DNA of 64,000 nucleotides from Riptortus pedestris (GCA_019009955.1 CM032231.1:107843001-107907000), one strand, 5' to 3'; positions 1 to 12,238 are shown, numbered from the stretch's first letter. Notes: generated from the sequence alone by a model not told the origin. Numbers and translations are program-made.

Positions 1-1018
1 TCCAGTGAGGAAAATCTACTAAAAAGAACGTACTGAAAACAGCTGAGTTTCAGGAATTCTGTCGTATGAGAATATGTAAAGCCTTGGAAAGTACCTGATC
101 TTCGAAAATCTCTTGCACGTGTTAGTGTTTCTAAGGTTTGGATTGGCACTCATCGATTTAGAAGTAGGTTTTAGATTTGGCACGATGCCCAGCTGCAGCC
201 AAGAACGCCTCCCCCCCCCCCGCCCTGTTAGGCGGCGAATCACAGTCTCCGTTCAGCCCTTAGAATTGCTAAAGACCGATTAAAAAAAAAATTGTAATGT
301 CCCTGATGGACTTTAAACGACGTTTTGCTAACCTTTGTGTTCAATTTAACTACCTAGTCTTTGCTATTCTAGAGACATACCTTGGCAGCGTATCTTAAAG
401 AGACGCTAAGAGATTTGGCAAGTCCCTGGGAAAGTTAAGATACGTGTTATCGTGTAGTTCAATGCGCTATTGATTAAAGATTTTCTAAAGACGTTTAGAA
501 TTCCGAATAATAATAACACATACAAAATGACATTCTCAATTCACTAACGCTTCTCCAACTATAAAAAATTCACAGCCACTCGTGTTATATTGTAGGTTTG
601 AAGGGATGTGGTTGCGTGTGAAATATAATAATTCAGTTACCCATGTCATCGATTCGCATTCTAGAGATATTAAAGAATAAACCGACTGATCTTAATCACT
701 AAGACATGGCGACAACTTTATAATATTCACTTGCTGCAGGCAGTAGCATTAATACAGGCCATTGTTCAAAATACCAAATTCTTATCTTTTACGAACATTA
801 TTCCTCTTTCATAAAGGATATGGACAATATTCTATATGTTCGTAAACCTAAGTCGGGTGATTTTCAAACCTGCCTGTGAACGTCTAGTCATCAGGAATAG
901 GTTTTGTATAGTTATCTTGAATTCGGAGAATTTCATTTATTGTTTAACCAACCTCCATCAAGTAAGTCCGTTTAAAGCATTTTTATTCCACCAACTACTG
1001 ATATTATTCTCATTTACC
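1..1018. other. No gene seen; AT-rich DNA
   Basis: I find no convincing coding region, repeat or RNA here. The reading frames at 19-243 (-) and 836-1099 (+) have no recognisable motif, and the first is partly a translation of a poly-C run near 210-222. The second runs into the start of the LTR described next. Confidence 0.5.
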
Positions 1019-1022
1019 ATAT

Positions 1023-1696
1023 TGTTGGGAAAATTAAATACACCAGAGAAGGAACCGCGTGATTGGGGAGTGCGGAGGAGTTCAAAGAAGTGTCGCTAAT
1101 TGGTGGAAGGCACTAGTCCCTTCCAGTCCTTCTTGGAAGAGCTTCGGTCTCATCCTGCTTCTCTATTTAAGCCTGTACAACTCGACCTAGTGGAGCCGGC
1201 GAAATCTAATTAGGGACTTCTGGACCTTTCCTTGGCTAGCCCCTTCTACAGGCATTTATAAGAGACCCTGACAGTACCTCAGTACTCTCAGTTTCAGTTT
1301 ATGGTCAGATGTCTTGATGGTTACATCAGTGCTCCAGTGCCACTTAGTGCAGTGCGGTAAAGTGTTTTTATAAGAAGAATAGTGTTGTGCCGTGACTGTA
1401 AGTAACAGTTTAGTGCCGAGTTTAATGCAGTGCAGTGCCGCGAAGTAAAGGACAGTGCAGTGCCGTCTTTTTGTGAATTTCAGAGACCGTGAGTGAATTA
1501 TTGGACTGTGTAATCTGAAGAACAGTGACACTATCAGTGTAATACTGTGAGTAGTAATAATTAACCAAGAGTATTGTGCATTGTGAAATAAATGGTGCAG
1601 TGATAAACTGTGAAACTTGTGTGTGTTTAATTTTGCAATCCAAAAAGAACTCTTATTAACAACGTTTATTACTGGTTTTGTAATAAAAACGTAACA
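1023..1696 (+). mobile_element. Solo LTR, Gypsy-like
   Basis: A 674-bp block begins TGTTGGGA and ends ACGTAACA, giving TG...CA ends with a 4-bp TGTT/AACA inverted repeat. It is flanked by ATAT at 1019-1022 and again at 1697-1700, a 4-bp target duplication. Inside are TATA-like signals (TATTTAAG near 1165, TTTATAAGAG near 1255), a stretch rich in GTGCAGTGC-type motifs (about 1330-1465) and an AATAAA signal near 1587, in the order expected of U3-R-U5 on the plus strand. No gag or pol lies next to it, so it reads as a solo LTR left by recombination. ATAT duplications are typical of the 17.6/297 Gypsy group; placing it there is inference. Confidence 0.6.
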
Positions 1697-1700
1697 ATAT

Positions 1701-3445
1701 ATACTAGTGCCTCAGCAAGCTTGTCTAGCTACATATAAATTCGACTCTCTTCTTAAAAATTTATAACTTTTCTACTACCATTGAAGAAATTTTGGCATTC
1801 TCACATTCGGTTTCAGTCATTACATTGTAAACTTACATTTTTTTTTTCGTTCTGCCGTTTGGAATTATAGACCCAAAGGTCTCAAAAGATCCTTAGCCAT
1901 CCCGAACGAGGTTGAGGGATTCGTAATTAGAGATTTACTTAATGAGTCATCAACTCGACTTACATCTGCCGATAACAGAGGAGACCCGGAATGAGTTGTT
2001 TCTAGTATACTGACGTGTCCCATTGTACCCGGAGCTCACTTCATGTTGACTGTCTCCCACTGACCGGGATGTAAGAGAGTCATAATTTCACATGTATACA
2101 CTCGATAAACTCCAACTTATCCATTCGCGCTGCTACACTATCGCGTTCTGGTGACCAACACGTGGACTAATATTATATCTAAAGATCATAGTATCCCATT
2201 TGTAAAGGACCTAATTCCCTTTAATTCAGAAAATTCCACAGCAGGCTATCCAATCATCCTAATCCAGAAGTCCACTTCATCCATATTCTCCTCCACGGCA
2301 CCTCAAGAGATAATGGCCCAGAGATGTCCTATAGAAGTGTAAAGTAAAATGATAGCAGTGGCTATTTTCTAATCAAGTGTCATTCCTCCTTAGCTCTTGA
2401 CTTCCTTGCCAGGCAGGGAGAGGTTGCTTCTCTCACTGAGCTGAATGAGGTGTAGCTTCTGTCGCGAGTGGTGGAGGATGGTTGTATTGTACATATCACA
2501 TTACCAAATGCATTTAAATGCAGACTGTAATATTTTTAATAAAATAAAATTAATATGCATTCAGCTTACTCGGGGTAGTGGTTGATGTACCCTAGCCTTA
2601 ACTCGCCTTAAGCATCGACGCCCCCATTGTAAACCTACTATTCAGATAGACGACATATCAAGATCCAATCGCCACATCTTTCGGGATAAGGTAACATATC
2701 TCGACGTAACATACACAGTCTACAATCCGCCTCAAAGGTTCGAAGCAAACCAAATTCTTACTTCTTCTTTTTCCTTGTACGTATTAGTCTTGTAAGCTTT
2801 TTTTTCTTTTATTAATACTCCTATCCTTCAAAAATATATTGCAAATTTCTTACAATAAAGCTAGTCCCTAAGTCCAATTACAATGTCAAACTCGAATTCT
2901 TCTTAGCTTATATCACATTTACAGATATATGCGTTGTCAGTCATTTGATATTCAGTAACCACATCATTCTTGTAATCGAGTTGGCTCAATCCTTCCTAAA
3001 GGACTGTCCATATAGGGTTCCTTTGATGTTTCGGGGCTACTGCCCTTGATTTGCTTACTCCCAGTGACGAGATTACAACGATCGCCTGACACCATTCTAC
3101 AAATTGCGGGCCTTGCTCAAAATGCTCCAACGTATGATATGGTTTGATTGATTGATGACGTATTTTTTTTTCCTTGTCCTGTATTATCAGATTTCAAATT
3201 TTTATTGCCTTAAGTCTCAGTATAACTGCTGTTCTACTCACATTTTTATTAACATATTTCCCTTAATGGAAATTAGCTATTTTGGTCATACTCATGAAGG
3301 TTTTGTTAGTAAGAAGTTAGCCATAGCATGCTTTTAATGTCTGAATGACCTGTTTATACCTATAAGTACACCAGAGAAACTAAATTTAATTTAAAATTCA
3401 ATATTTCCCTTTTACGCCAGATTAGAATTGGTTGAATAAACTTAT
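1701..3445. other. No gene or recognised repeat
   Basis: Moderately complex AT-rich sequence with poly-T runs (about 1840, 2799 and 3163). The frame at 2151-2342 (+) has no recognised domain. I see nothing that supports a gene, though ordinary ancient repeat DNA cannot be excluded. Confidence 0.4.
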
Positions 3446-3992
3446 TTTTTCTGTAATCGTTGAATAATTTTAACATTACTAAACTGAAATGAGTGAAGAA
3501 AGTGAAACATTTTGCAATAGAGTGAAGAAAGTGAATTGCCTTCTTAATTAGTAATAAGTATAAATTAAAAAAATAATTTGAAGTTGGAAATTAAATGTTT
3601 CTTAACATTGTAAGAATTTATTTTAACAAAATAAATTGAAATGTGAATGAATTATTGGTGGAAATAATCAATATATTTTATAATTTAAATATAATAATAA
3701 TTACCTTCCTTGTTTATAACCTGCACTTGTTTATAACGGCATACTTCAGAATCATCATTAGTTGTTTTATAACTATGCTTATAACCTTTAGCAACCATGC
3801 TTATAACCTACCAACAACATACCATAATCTTCACAACATCCTAATTTTGTTCATATTCTGGTTAAGTCTGATCATGTATTATGACGAAAGTAGAATTTAC
3901 AACTCTCGTGAAATTACCACACTCGTTTCGCTCGTGTGGGTAAACGTTCCACTCGAGTTGTAAAATGATCTACTTTCGTCACTTGTATAATA
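3446..3992. repeat. Palindrome-bearing repeat, copy 1
   Basis: About 550 bp shared at high identity with 35256-35849. It begins TTTTTTCTGTAATCGT and ends in an imperfect palindrome at 3877-3992. In the palindrome, GACGAAAGTAGA on the left pairs with TCTACTTTCGTC on the right, TTTACAACTC with GAGTTGTAAA, and the CACACTCG/CGTGTG arms meet at CGTTTCGCTCG. Compared with copy 2 it lacks about 30 bp just before the palindrome, the stretch that holds an inverted copy of the start. The frame at 3643-3963 (+) is a translation of this repeat, not a gene. Confidence 0.75.
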
Positions 3993-4885
3993 AATAACTA
4001 TACTAATACTACAGTTCTTCTTGGATCTGAGCCTTTATTGCACCGATTTTGTCCATTTTTCGCGATTCCCCGCAAAGGTTTTTCTAATTATGGATTGCAA
4101 ACTTCTGCAAGTCGTTCTCAAAGTCCATGTGGCACCTGGTTTTCTTTCCCTTGTGATTGGTGCCACATATCACCTTTTTATTCTTTTGTAGTTACTTCAA
4201 GGGGTAAGTTATTTTTTATTTTGTTAATAAAATATATGACGCACAATTTCTTCAAACCAATGTAATAAACTTCCCTTTCCCCTGAAGGATACGGGAGTCT
4301 TGATCACACTTTTTATTCTCCCCAGAATTCCTACAACCCTCATTTTGAAGTTTTATTGCTGGTACAGGTTTCTTTTTTCATTTCATCCTCAAAACGCTAC
4401 TCATGGATCCTTATCTAACATCTCCATCTTGAGAATTAATTATTACTTGTTTTGGAGTAACTACGACTTCTCGTCCTGAATGTGTATTTATAAAAATGGT
4501 CTAAACAATAATCAACTCTCATGAAGAAATTCGAATGTGTAAATTTTATTGATAAACTCATGAGCTTGTTGAGTTTCTGAATAGGTCACGTCTGCTTATC
4601 CATATATCGTTATGAGGAGCATTATGGTAATAATCTCTATGCCTCTATGCTTGGCAAACTCTACGAAATCCGTAATCATGCTTGCCATGCTGTTCCTTAG
4701 TAGGTACATAAATCTTCTCTTTGCCTTACTGAGAATATTAATCGCCTAATACATACAACCCCCGCATATACAAGGTGTGCTCATATAAACGATGTAACCA
4801 CTTGATCTCCTTTTACAACTTGTTTCAAGAGATCCTGTCGTTAATAAAAATGAAACATAGTATTTCAAGCTGCAGAATTGCTATT
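3993..4885. other. No gene seen
   Basis: AT-rich DNA between two repeats. The short frame at 4038-4265 (+) has no motif that I recognise. No repeat in the window clearly matches this stretch. Confidence 0.4.
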
Positions 4886-5005
4886 AGCAGTTTTCCCTTA
4901 GGGGAAATCAGCTTTTGAGATCGTACTCATTACGCGATTATCGATTTTTTTTTTCCACTGTCCATCGATCCTTCCTAGGAGATGAATAAAATGAGGTCCG
5001 TTCAA

Positions 5006-5047
<42 letters not shown>

Positions 5048-5979
5048 CTGTTACCACTCTACCGGTCGCAATTATTGTCATTTTACGTAGAAAGAAAAAT
5101 CGAGTTCGTTAACTGCTGAAATCGGACCAGGGGGAGGGGGGTTTAAATGGGAGGAATTTCAAAAATTCAAAATATCTCTGTTACTGTACGTCGGATTGAA
5201 AGATTGTAAAGAACCAATATTATTGAAAATTAAATTTACTATAAATATTGTTACATACATTTATTCTCTATCCTAAATATTAACCGAGATGTTGGCATTT
5301 TTCAGTTTTCAACCTTCAGCAAACCACCACTTCTACTCATGTCATATTAACAATAAGCTGTTATCTCATGAACCACTTCATTATAAGGTTAATTACCAAA
5401 TATTGTTTTTATTGAGCTTTTACTTTGTGAGTTATATGAAAATAGGTTATGTTGACCCCCCCATCTTCTTTTGGTCTTGGATTACTAAAATTTGAGTGGT
5501 TGCGACAAAACTGATTCTGATTCATTACAAATGCACATTATTTGAATCTTAAATACCAAATATTGTTTTCAAGAGTCCTTTATTATATGAGATACATGTA
5601 AATATGTTCTGGTGCCCCCCCCCATCTTAAGTTTTTTGACTACTTAAATTTGATTGATTGAGTATAAATTACAGCACTAGCTTTAGTAAATTGTTTTCAA
5701 TATAATTAATATGTCATATTCAGATATATTTCATTAATTGTTTGTCTTTCCGGTCTATCTATCTATTCTGAACTTCGAGGTTGGCTGGCCTGTTTGTTTA
5801 CAATTCAACCGCTTTTCGTTGTATAAATTATTAACTTGTACTGTAAATTGACTGAAAGATTTCTCATTACCTATGTATTTATTCACTTAACATTCACGGA
5901 AGTGTTACCTGTATATTTATCTATTGTAAACCTTCGCGTGGGAAATCTGCTTAGTGTACGCAGCCCCTGTGGGACAGAC
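4886..5979 (+). mobile_element. HINE-like element, copy 1 (long)
   Basis: Starts AGCAG with a slightly altered end palindrome (TTTTCCCTTAGGGGAAA). A conserved left block (CATCGATCCTTCCTAGGAG, then AATGAGGTCCGTTC) leads to a (TA)n tract at 5009-5043. The right block follows, then GGGAAATCTGC, and the terminal hairpin, whose 3' stem is damaged (CAGCCCCTGTGGGACAGAC). The copy is longer than usual because a unit of about 160 bp around ACCAAATATTGTTTT and a poly-C stretch occurs twice (about 5397-5500 and 5551-5650). The family has no coding capacity; the frames at 5289 and 5836 are incidental. Confidence 0.8.
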
Positions 5980-6341
5980 ATTTTTAAAATCGCTTTACAA
6001 CTGGAGGGACTGATATGAATGGCGTTTTGTCTAAAGAAACAATATAAAATTTACTCCCGATCTAAACACACACATTTTCTGAGTGATATTCAGTAAATAA
6101 AATTTCTATTTAGTTTTTTTTTTCTTTCAATTTTTAGGTGTCTTCAAGCGTTGGTGTTGGTAAAAACATTCTCGCTAATACACGCAATGAATTATCGTTC
6201 TCCAATCTTAATTGTACTTAGCTGATCTTAAAATCCTGTTTGCGGAAGATTGTATTTTGTAAGGGGAAACAATCGAAATTATACAGAGAAGACATGATAG
6301 TTATGTTAGTATAATATATACACCTCATTCTGTGGCCTTCA
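5980..6341. other. No gene seen
   Basis: AT-rich spacer between a HINE copy and the duplicated segment. Nothing recognised. Confidence 0.4.
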
Positions 6342-6875
6342 AATCTTTGTTTAGCATAGCCGAATTTGGAAAGCAAGAAAATTCTATAAGCCAGTAAATT
6401 TGAATGGGTGTTGAGTAATATACAAATAGTTAACTGTGCTGTTTAAGATTCAATATGCTTCCTTAAATATTTTTGACCAGGCTACATTTTAAAAATAACT
6501 AAATTAATAATTAATAATGGGTATTACTGGCTAAACATATTGGATCGTTATTAGAACCAACAGGACGGAGAAAAGGATGTTGTGTTTCGCTGCGGAGCTA
6601 TATATATAACGTCCAATTAAAGTTAATGAAGATTCTAATCCATCGGAAAATTCATTAAATTGTTACATAATTTAGAGCACACTCTTAAGTTCAGAGAATT
6701 TATAAATTAATTTTGAGTAAAATCAATTAGTTTGACTATATTTAGTCATAATTATTAAAGTACATGGTACAACCATTTTAACATCACTCTAATGGAAATA
6801 ATCTAATCGCAAAATAATTGCGGTTTTCGGTTTTCCTAGGAAATATTTGTTTTGTTGCCCCTTGAATCAATTGAA
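6342..6875. repeat. Duplicated segment, copy 1
   Basis: Starts near CAAATCTTTGTTTAGCA and runs, together with the adjoining HINE, at high identity to 13404-14555. Differences include a short (TA) run at about 6599-6609, where the other copy has a run of about 67 bp (13666-13732). It has no coding potential. It may be part of a larger mobile unit or the product of a segmental duplication. Confidence 0.7.
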
Positions 6876-7357
6876 GTCCGTCACTCAGGGGCTGAGTAAA
6901 CTAAGCAGATTTCCCTTGTGATCTCATCTCACTAGAAAGTTTTTATTTCTATATAAATAACCAATGAATAGAAGGGTGTTAACTAAGCAGATTTCCCTCG
7001 TGCGTCACGTATTTGCATTTATCTCCAAAAGTGAATGATCAATGAGATCAATATTTGGTATTTAGGCTTCAAATAAAGTGATTCATTTATAACAGCTTTT
7101 TATTAATATGACATGAGTAGAAGTGGGGATTAACCGTCGACAACTATAAAATGCAAGTATCTCGGGTCTATACAGTTTTTCGATTGGATGCATAATAACG
7201 GAGATATTTCGAAAATCCTCCCTTATAACCCCCTCCCCCCACTACCACACGTCCGATTTCAGCCATTAACGAACTTGATCTTTCTTTTTACATAAAACGA
7301 TTAAATACAAAATTAAGTAACGATCAAACAAAACTTAGAGACAGCTAGAGCGGGAGC

Positions 7358-7423
<66 letters not shown>

Positions 7424-7534
7424 ATTTTTATATGACCTCATTTTCGTCATCTCCTAGTTAGGATCGATGGTCATTTGAAGAAAATTTTGGAAAATCCCGT
7501 CATGAGTGCAACCTATGCTCTGTGAAATCTGCTA
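6876..7534 (-). mobile_element. HINE-like element, copy 2
   Basis: Read on the minus strand. The right end is at 6876 with the hairpin changed to CTCAGGGGCTGAG but still able to pair (compensated CTCAG/CTGAG). A second AACTAAGCAGATTTCCC motif lies about 100 bp inside (near 6980), so the right terminus is partly duplicated. The (TA)n tract is about 7361-7421, and the left end is the degraded CTGTGAAATCTGCTA at 7521-7534. Confidence 0.8.
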
Positions 7535-7692
7535 ACAAGAAAGCACGTTCAACTCACTTAATACTTGAATTACGAAAAACCGCTTTGAGCAACTATTGTA
7601 GAACATCAATAGCCTAACATGATTGGCTCTTTAACATTACAGAACCAGGTAAGAAAAAACGCCTCGTTCCTTCACTATTCTTTATTCGCTGT

Positions 7693-7732
7693 GACAGAGC
7701 GCTTTCAGAGCATACGCTCCATCATCAGTGCC
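7693..7732 (-). ncRNA. Hammerhead-ribozyme-like motif (left arm)
   Basis: On the minus strand it reads GGCA (stem I), CTGATGA, stem II of GGAGC/GCTCT closed by GTAT, GAAA, the self-complementary AGCGCT (stem III), C as cleavage base, then TGTC pairing back to GGCA. All core bases of the hammerhead consensus (CUGANGA...GAAA) are present. There is one extra U before stem II. The very short palindromic stem III suggests activity as a dimer, as known for Penelope-type hammerheads. Confidence 0.55.
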
Positions 7733-8163
7733 CTGCTGGCAAACAGATACCATAAAAACGTTGTACAATATGTCAATTTAATTGAGAAATTTAGAAAATA
7801 TATGTACATGTCGATGGTCAAGAGTTAAAAACATACAACTTTAAATTACAACCTAAAAATTAGTGTCCCAGTGAATATTTACAGAAATAAGAAAAACTAT
7901 TTTTACAGATTAAAATTAAAAATTAAAAACTTGTCAGTAGAATATATTCTCAATTTCAATAAATAGTTTTAATAGTTTAATTTTAATCTGTAAAAATAGT
8001 TTTTCTTATTTCTGTAAATATTCACTGGGACACTAATTTTTAGGTTGTAATTTAAAGTTGTATGTTTTTAACTCTTGACCATCGACATGTACATATATTT
8101 TCTAAATTTCTCAATTAAATTGACATATTGTACAACGTTTTTATGGTATGTGTTTGCCAGCAG

Positions 8164-8203
8164 GGCACTGATGATGGAGCGTATGTTCTGAAAGCGCTCT
8201 GTC
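8164..8203 (+). ncRNA. Hammerhead-ribozyme-like motif (right arm)
   Basis: Mirror copy of the motif at 7693-7732. CTGATGA is at 8168-8174, stem II at 8176-8189 (one G-U pair more than the left arm, GTTCT instead of GCTCT), GAAA at 8190-8193, and stem III AGCGCT overlapping the last A. Stem I is formed by 8164-8167 with 8200-8203. An AATAAAG signal follows at about 8210. Confidence 0.55.
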
Positions 8204-8250
8204 ACAGCGAATAAAGAATAGTGAAGGAACGAGGCGTTTTTTCTTACCTG

Positions 8251-9900
8251 ACATAATTCCTTCACCATTCAGCACCTCAGAAATAGATTACAGTACCACA
8301 TATCTACCAATAAGAGTAACTTTCTCTTGAAGCCAATCTCTTCAAAAATGACGACTACGATTTTTCGCTCAAATAAAAAATACTCAATTGTACAACTTTC
8401 AGCAATGTTGTAATATTTTCCATTAGGCGTCAGAATTTTCTTTACCTTCATCTCGTCAATAGAATTCATCATAAATAAAACATTGAAAGTTGAATTTAAA
8501 TAGACATGAAACACCCATGGGCTTAAATCTATTTACAAATTTCCTGGGTGCAAAGGGATTTGCAATTTATTTGTTTCATTCAAATATTTTTGCTGAATTA
8601 TTAATCCGAGGCCTCTGGAGATCTTTCCGTTGTGTTGAGTAACTTCTGACGCAAGTCACTAAATGGACAATATGTAATGACAAATATATATCGTTACTTC
8701 ACCCCCTAGAAAGAGACGTATTTTATTAAAGCCCTAGTTTGTATATAATTATTTTTGCTTAAGGCTGTCCGATAACGTCTGATTAACTATTTATTTAAAA
8801 AAGGTGTTGATATCTGATTTTGCAGTAGGAAATGCATCGAAGCAGGATCGGGCCACATAAAAACAATGACCCATATAGGTATTGATTACAATGTAATCTG
8901 AGGTTGCGCTAGAGTGTGGAGTAAATAAAATATGCAATATGCAACTTTAGAATTTCCTTAATATTTCATGCCACCGTAATGCTATACTATGTATCTACTA
9001 AATTCGAAGATAAATTTCAGCGCTCATACGAAGTAAAACAACTCGTCTTTTTTTTTGTTTTTTTTTTTTTTAATTTCCTTTTCTTAATACGACAATAACA
9101 CTGAATTTACAGAAACAGCTAGTTTGAACTAAAATTTAATTAAATTCTTAGAAAATTTAAATTAAACGTCTATAATATAATTGCATTTCTTTGAAGAAGG
9201 AACAATAGCGTAATTACAACTTTTGAAATTATTTAGCCCTTATTTGAAGTGTTAAGACTCTTATACTTTTTTTTCTTTTTCATGCTCCATTTATTACAAA
9301 TTTCAAAGGCACTGAAAGATTATGAACTGTAATATTTTACTTTGTCTAAATTATGTCTTCTTTTCACGAAATTTTATTTTGAACACTTTAAATACGTAGC
9401 CTTATCAAATGCGAATTTGTGATTTCTTTACAACGTTTTTAAGCCCTAAAATAAACGTTTCTGAAGGAGGTTGACGTCTTATTTAACCAGGCGTTAAATG
9501 AGGTCCGTTCCTTCCAGCACAAAAATTAATTATTTATTTCTTTAAATCAAATTATTACATTTATGAAAGATTAAAACTCGTATTCATTCCTTTAAAGGAT
9601 ATTAATTATTAAGCTGATCTATAGAAAGGTTTATTAGCTTTTCAGAATACAATATGAGTCTTTACAATCGCCATGTTTCATCTTAAAAATATTGAATTCC
9701 ACGTTGTTTACTGATGAAGTAACATACTTCCGATCTCAGGAACTCATAAAGATCACAGAGTATTCCAGCTCATTTTGTTCGGTACAGTCGTTTTTTTTCC
9801 GTTCAACACGAATTGGTATTGTGATTTTTGTTAGCAAGAACATTTTAAGAGAAATTTATTACGAAATTTAGAAGTGAGTATTAATAACATTAATACTTTT
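8251..9900. other. No gene seen
   Basis: AT-rich DNA. The frame at 8269-8514 (-) encodes 81 residues with a mixed composition but no domain that I recognise. Poly-T runs lie near 9049-9071 and 9265. No repeats clearly shared with the rest of the window. Confidence 0.4.
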
Positions 9901-10746
9901 AACAGATTTCCCCTAAGGGAAATTTTTCTTGAAATGTCCATCGATCCTACCTAGGAGATGACGAAAATGAGTTCTGTTCAAAACTGTATATATATATATT
10001 TGTCTGTTACCGCTCTAATTATTGTTTAATCGTTACCAAACTCGATATTTAGTCGTATTATGTAAAAAGAAAAATGAAGTTCGTTAACGGCTTAAATCGG
10101 AACGGTTTAAAGGAGGATCATTTTGAAAATTCAAAATATCTCTGTTACTAAAAGTCGGATCGAAAAATCTGTAAACTCAATCTTATAGGAAATTAAATGT
10201 ACTATAAATATTATTTTGTACATTTATTCTCAATCTTTAGTATTAACCGAGAAATTTGCATTTTTCAGTTTTCAGCCTTCTACAAACCCCCACTTCTACT
10301 CATGTTACATAAACAATGCTCGGTTTGTAATAAACCACATTATTTGAAACTTAAATACCAAATATTGTTTTCAAGAGTCCTTTATTATATGACATACATG
10401 TAAATATGTTCTGGTGCCCCCCCCCCATCTTAAGGTTTTTGACTACTTAAATTTGATTGATTGAGTATAAATAACAGTACTAGATATAGTAAATAGTTTT
10501 CAATCAAATTAATACGTTATATTCAGATATATTTCAGTAGTTGTTTTTATTTCCGGTGAGAAGTTGCCACGACTGTTATTTTTTTTTTTTTAAATTTAGA
10601 CGTTACCCGTCGGGAGGTTTCTTATTACCGTTTGTATTTATTTACTTAGTATTCACATTGGTGTTGTGTTACCAGTATGTAGATTTATCTATTGTTAAAC
10701 TTCACGCGGGAAATCTATTTAGTTTACGCAGCCCCTGCGTGACGGA
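9901..10746 (+). mobile_element. HINE-like element, copy 3
   Basis: Start AACAGATTTCCCC directly after TTTT. The left block is partly deleted between the end palindrome and CTTGAAATGTCCATCG, the (TA)n tract is short (about 9988-10000), and the terminal hairpin CGCAGCCCCTGCG is intact at about 10728-10740, ending GACGGA. The right half is the longer subfamily form with a poly-C stretch near 10415-10427. Confidence 0.75.
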
Positions 10747-10764
10747 TGGTTTAGCTTTCGTCCT

Positions 10765-11203
10765 TCAGTGAATCTCCACTTCTACTCACGTCATATTAAC
10801 GATACGCTCCTATATTAAGAACCATTCAAAGCTTAAATGTCAAATATTGTTTTCATTTAAATTTTACTGTGTAAGATATGACGGATAAGAGGGTTTAATA
10901 GGGGACGGGGGGGGGGGTTGGAAACATAAAAATATCACTGTTATTATGATTCTGATCGAAAAATGTTGTAGAAGCAATTTTGTTAAACTATTGATAATGA
11001 TAGCTGTTGTTCTGTAACTTCTTCGTAACTCAAATATTAAGCGAGGTATTCGAAATGTTTTTTGTGTTTTTAGTATTGAGTAAACCCCCACTTCTACTCA
11101 TCGGATTTCTTTATTTAGTAATAGAGAATATATGGTGAGATGAGATCACTAGTGAGTCTTATAAGTCTGCTTAGTTTACAATACTCCTGCTTGACGGACT
11201 TTA
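10765..11203 (+). mobile_element. HINE right-half fragment
   Basis: Begins inside the family right block (AATCTCCACTTCTACTCACG) and ends CTGCTTAGTTTACAATACTCCTGCTTGACGGAC, an eroded terminal hairpin plus the GACGGAC end. The middle (about 10940-11060) matches the divergent right-half type seen again at 63330-63660. The frame at 10864-11091 (-) is incidental. Confidence 0.55.
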
Positions 11204-11787
11204 ATTGCTTTCCCATTACCTGATCTCTACTATTTTAGTGGATACGTCTATGCTAACGTTCTTCTGGAATTGATTTTTCAAAATTCGAAACTTTTAGGTA
11301 ATCGTTTTTTACACTTCATTTTTTGAATGTATCGATATTATCCACTGAATGGTGTGGTCTTGATGATGGTAAGGTCGAATATTTTTATATTATTGTATTA
11401 CTCCTGAAGATGTGTCATAGAGAGGAGAATAAATCAGTGGTTTACATCTATTGACCTTTGGCCATTTCTAGTTCAATAAAAATTAAATGGAAATAAATAC
11501 ATTTCATTTCAGCTAATTAAGCTCCCTGGGGTTTTTTTTTGATCTCCTTTCACCTATAATTCTAATTTTATTGTGTCTACGAAATTCAACAAAGGCTCAA
11601 CAGCAACAAGCTTTTCTTACTAATTAAAAATTCAAAGATCTCATCTAAAATTGCAGTTAGCCATTGTAACTGGGATAATTGCCTTGCTCTGCTCATTAAC
11701 TAGGTCTGCCTGGGAGTAATTCGGCCATTGGCTACATTAGCCCTTCCGAGTTAAAATGTATCCTGTAGATAGGGGATGAGTGAGGCT

Positions 11788-11836
<49 letters not shown>

Positions 11837-12238
11837 GTGAGAGAGAGAGAGAGAGAGGGAGAGAGAGAGAGCCTGAAAGGCCTATCTGAAGAGATAACGC
11901 CCTTCTCGAGGGAGCTGTACCAGTCTCAAGAGGTCTCTACCAACACAAAGCGCCACTCATTATTCCTCTAAGAGTGTTTTCTTTAGTTCTCCTTTAACTC
12001 GGCAATGGATCCCTTTTACCTCCGATATTACTTTTTTAGCTATTTACATCCTTCCTTAATAATAATTTCACAAGGGGGAGCTACCCTTTTTGTTTGATCT
12101 CGAATATGGTGTTAGCAAGAACCTACTGGTAATATGAAGTAGAATTAAAATGACGTAGTTTTACATACAATTATAAAACCACTTAACTACAGTGGCAAAC
12201 AGATGGCATTATTTTACATTGTAAAGTAACGCTATTTT
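11204..12238. other. No gene seen; contains GA microsatellite
   Basis: AT-rich sequence with a (GA)n microsatellite at 11791-11872. The segment around 11880-12010 is less AT-rich, but I find no coding frame in it. Confidence 0.4.
11791..11872. repeat. (GA)n microsatellite
   Basis: About 82 bp of nearly pure GA dinucleotides, interrupted by GTGAGTGA and one GGGA. Confidence 0.95.

Larger units (their letters stand above)
7646..8250. repeat. 275-bp inverted repeat (fold-back), Penelope-LTR-like
   Basis: Arms 7646-7920 and 7976-8250 are inverted copies of equal length around a 55-bp spacer. I see only two mismatches (at the mirror pairs near 7718/8186-8187 and 7743-7745/8150-8152). Each arm carries a hammerhead-like motif followed by AATAAAG, the arrangement also seen in the Penelope-like tails of this window. 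The arms are therefore probably head-to-head terminal repeats of a Penelope-type element. The near identity implies a young event or gene conversion. The peptide frames at 7619 (+) and 8068 (-) are mirror translations of the arms. Confidence 0.85.

Noticed and set aside
7619..8268. Two near-identical 66-69-aa peptides on opposite strands as a duplicated gene
   Set aside because: They are mirror translations of the 275-bp inverted repeat, cover the hammerhead-like motif and show no domain.
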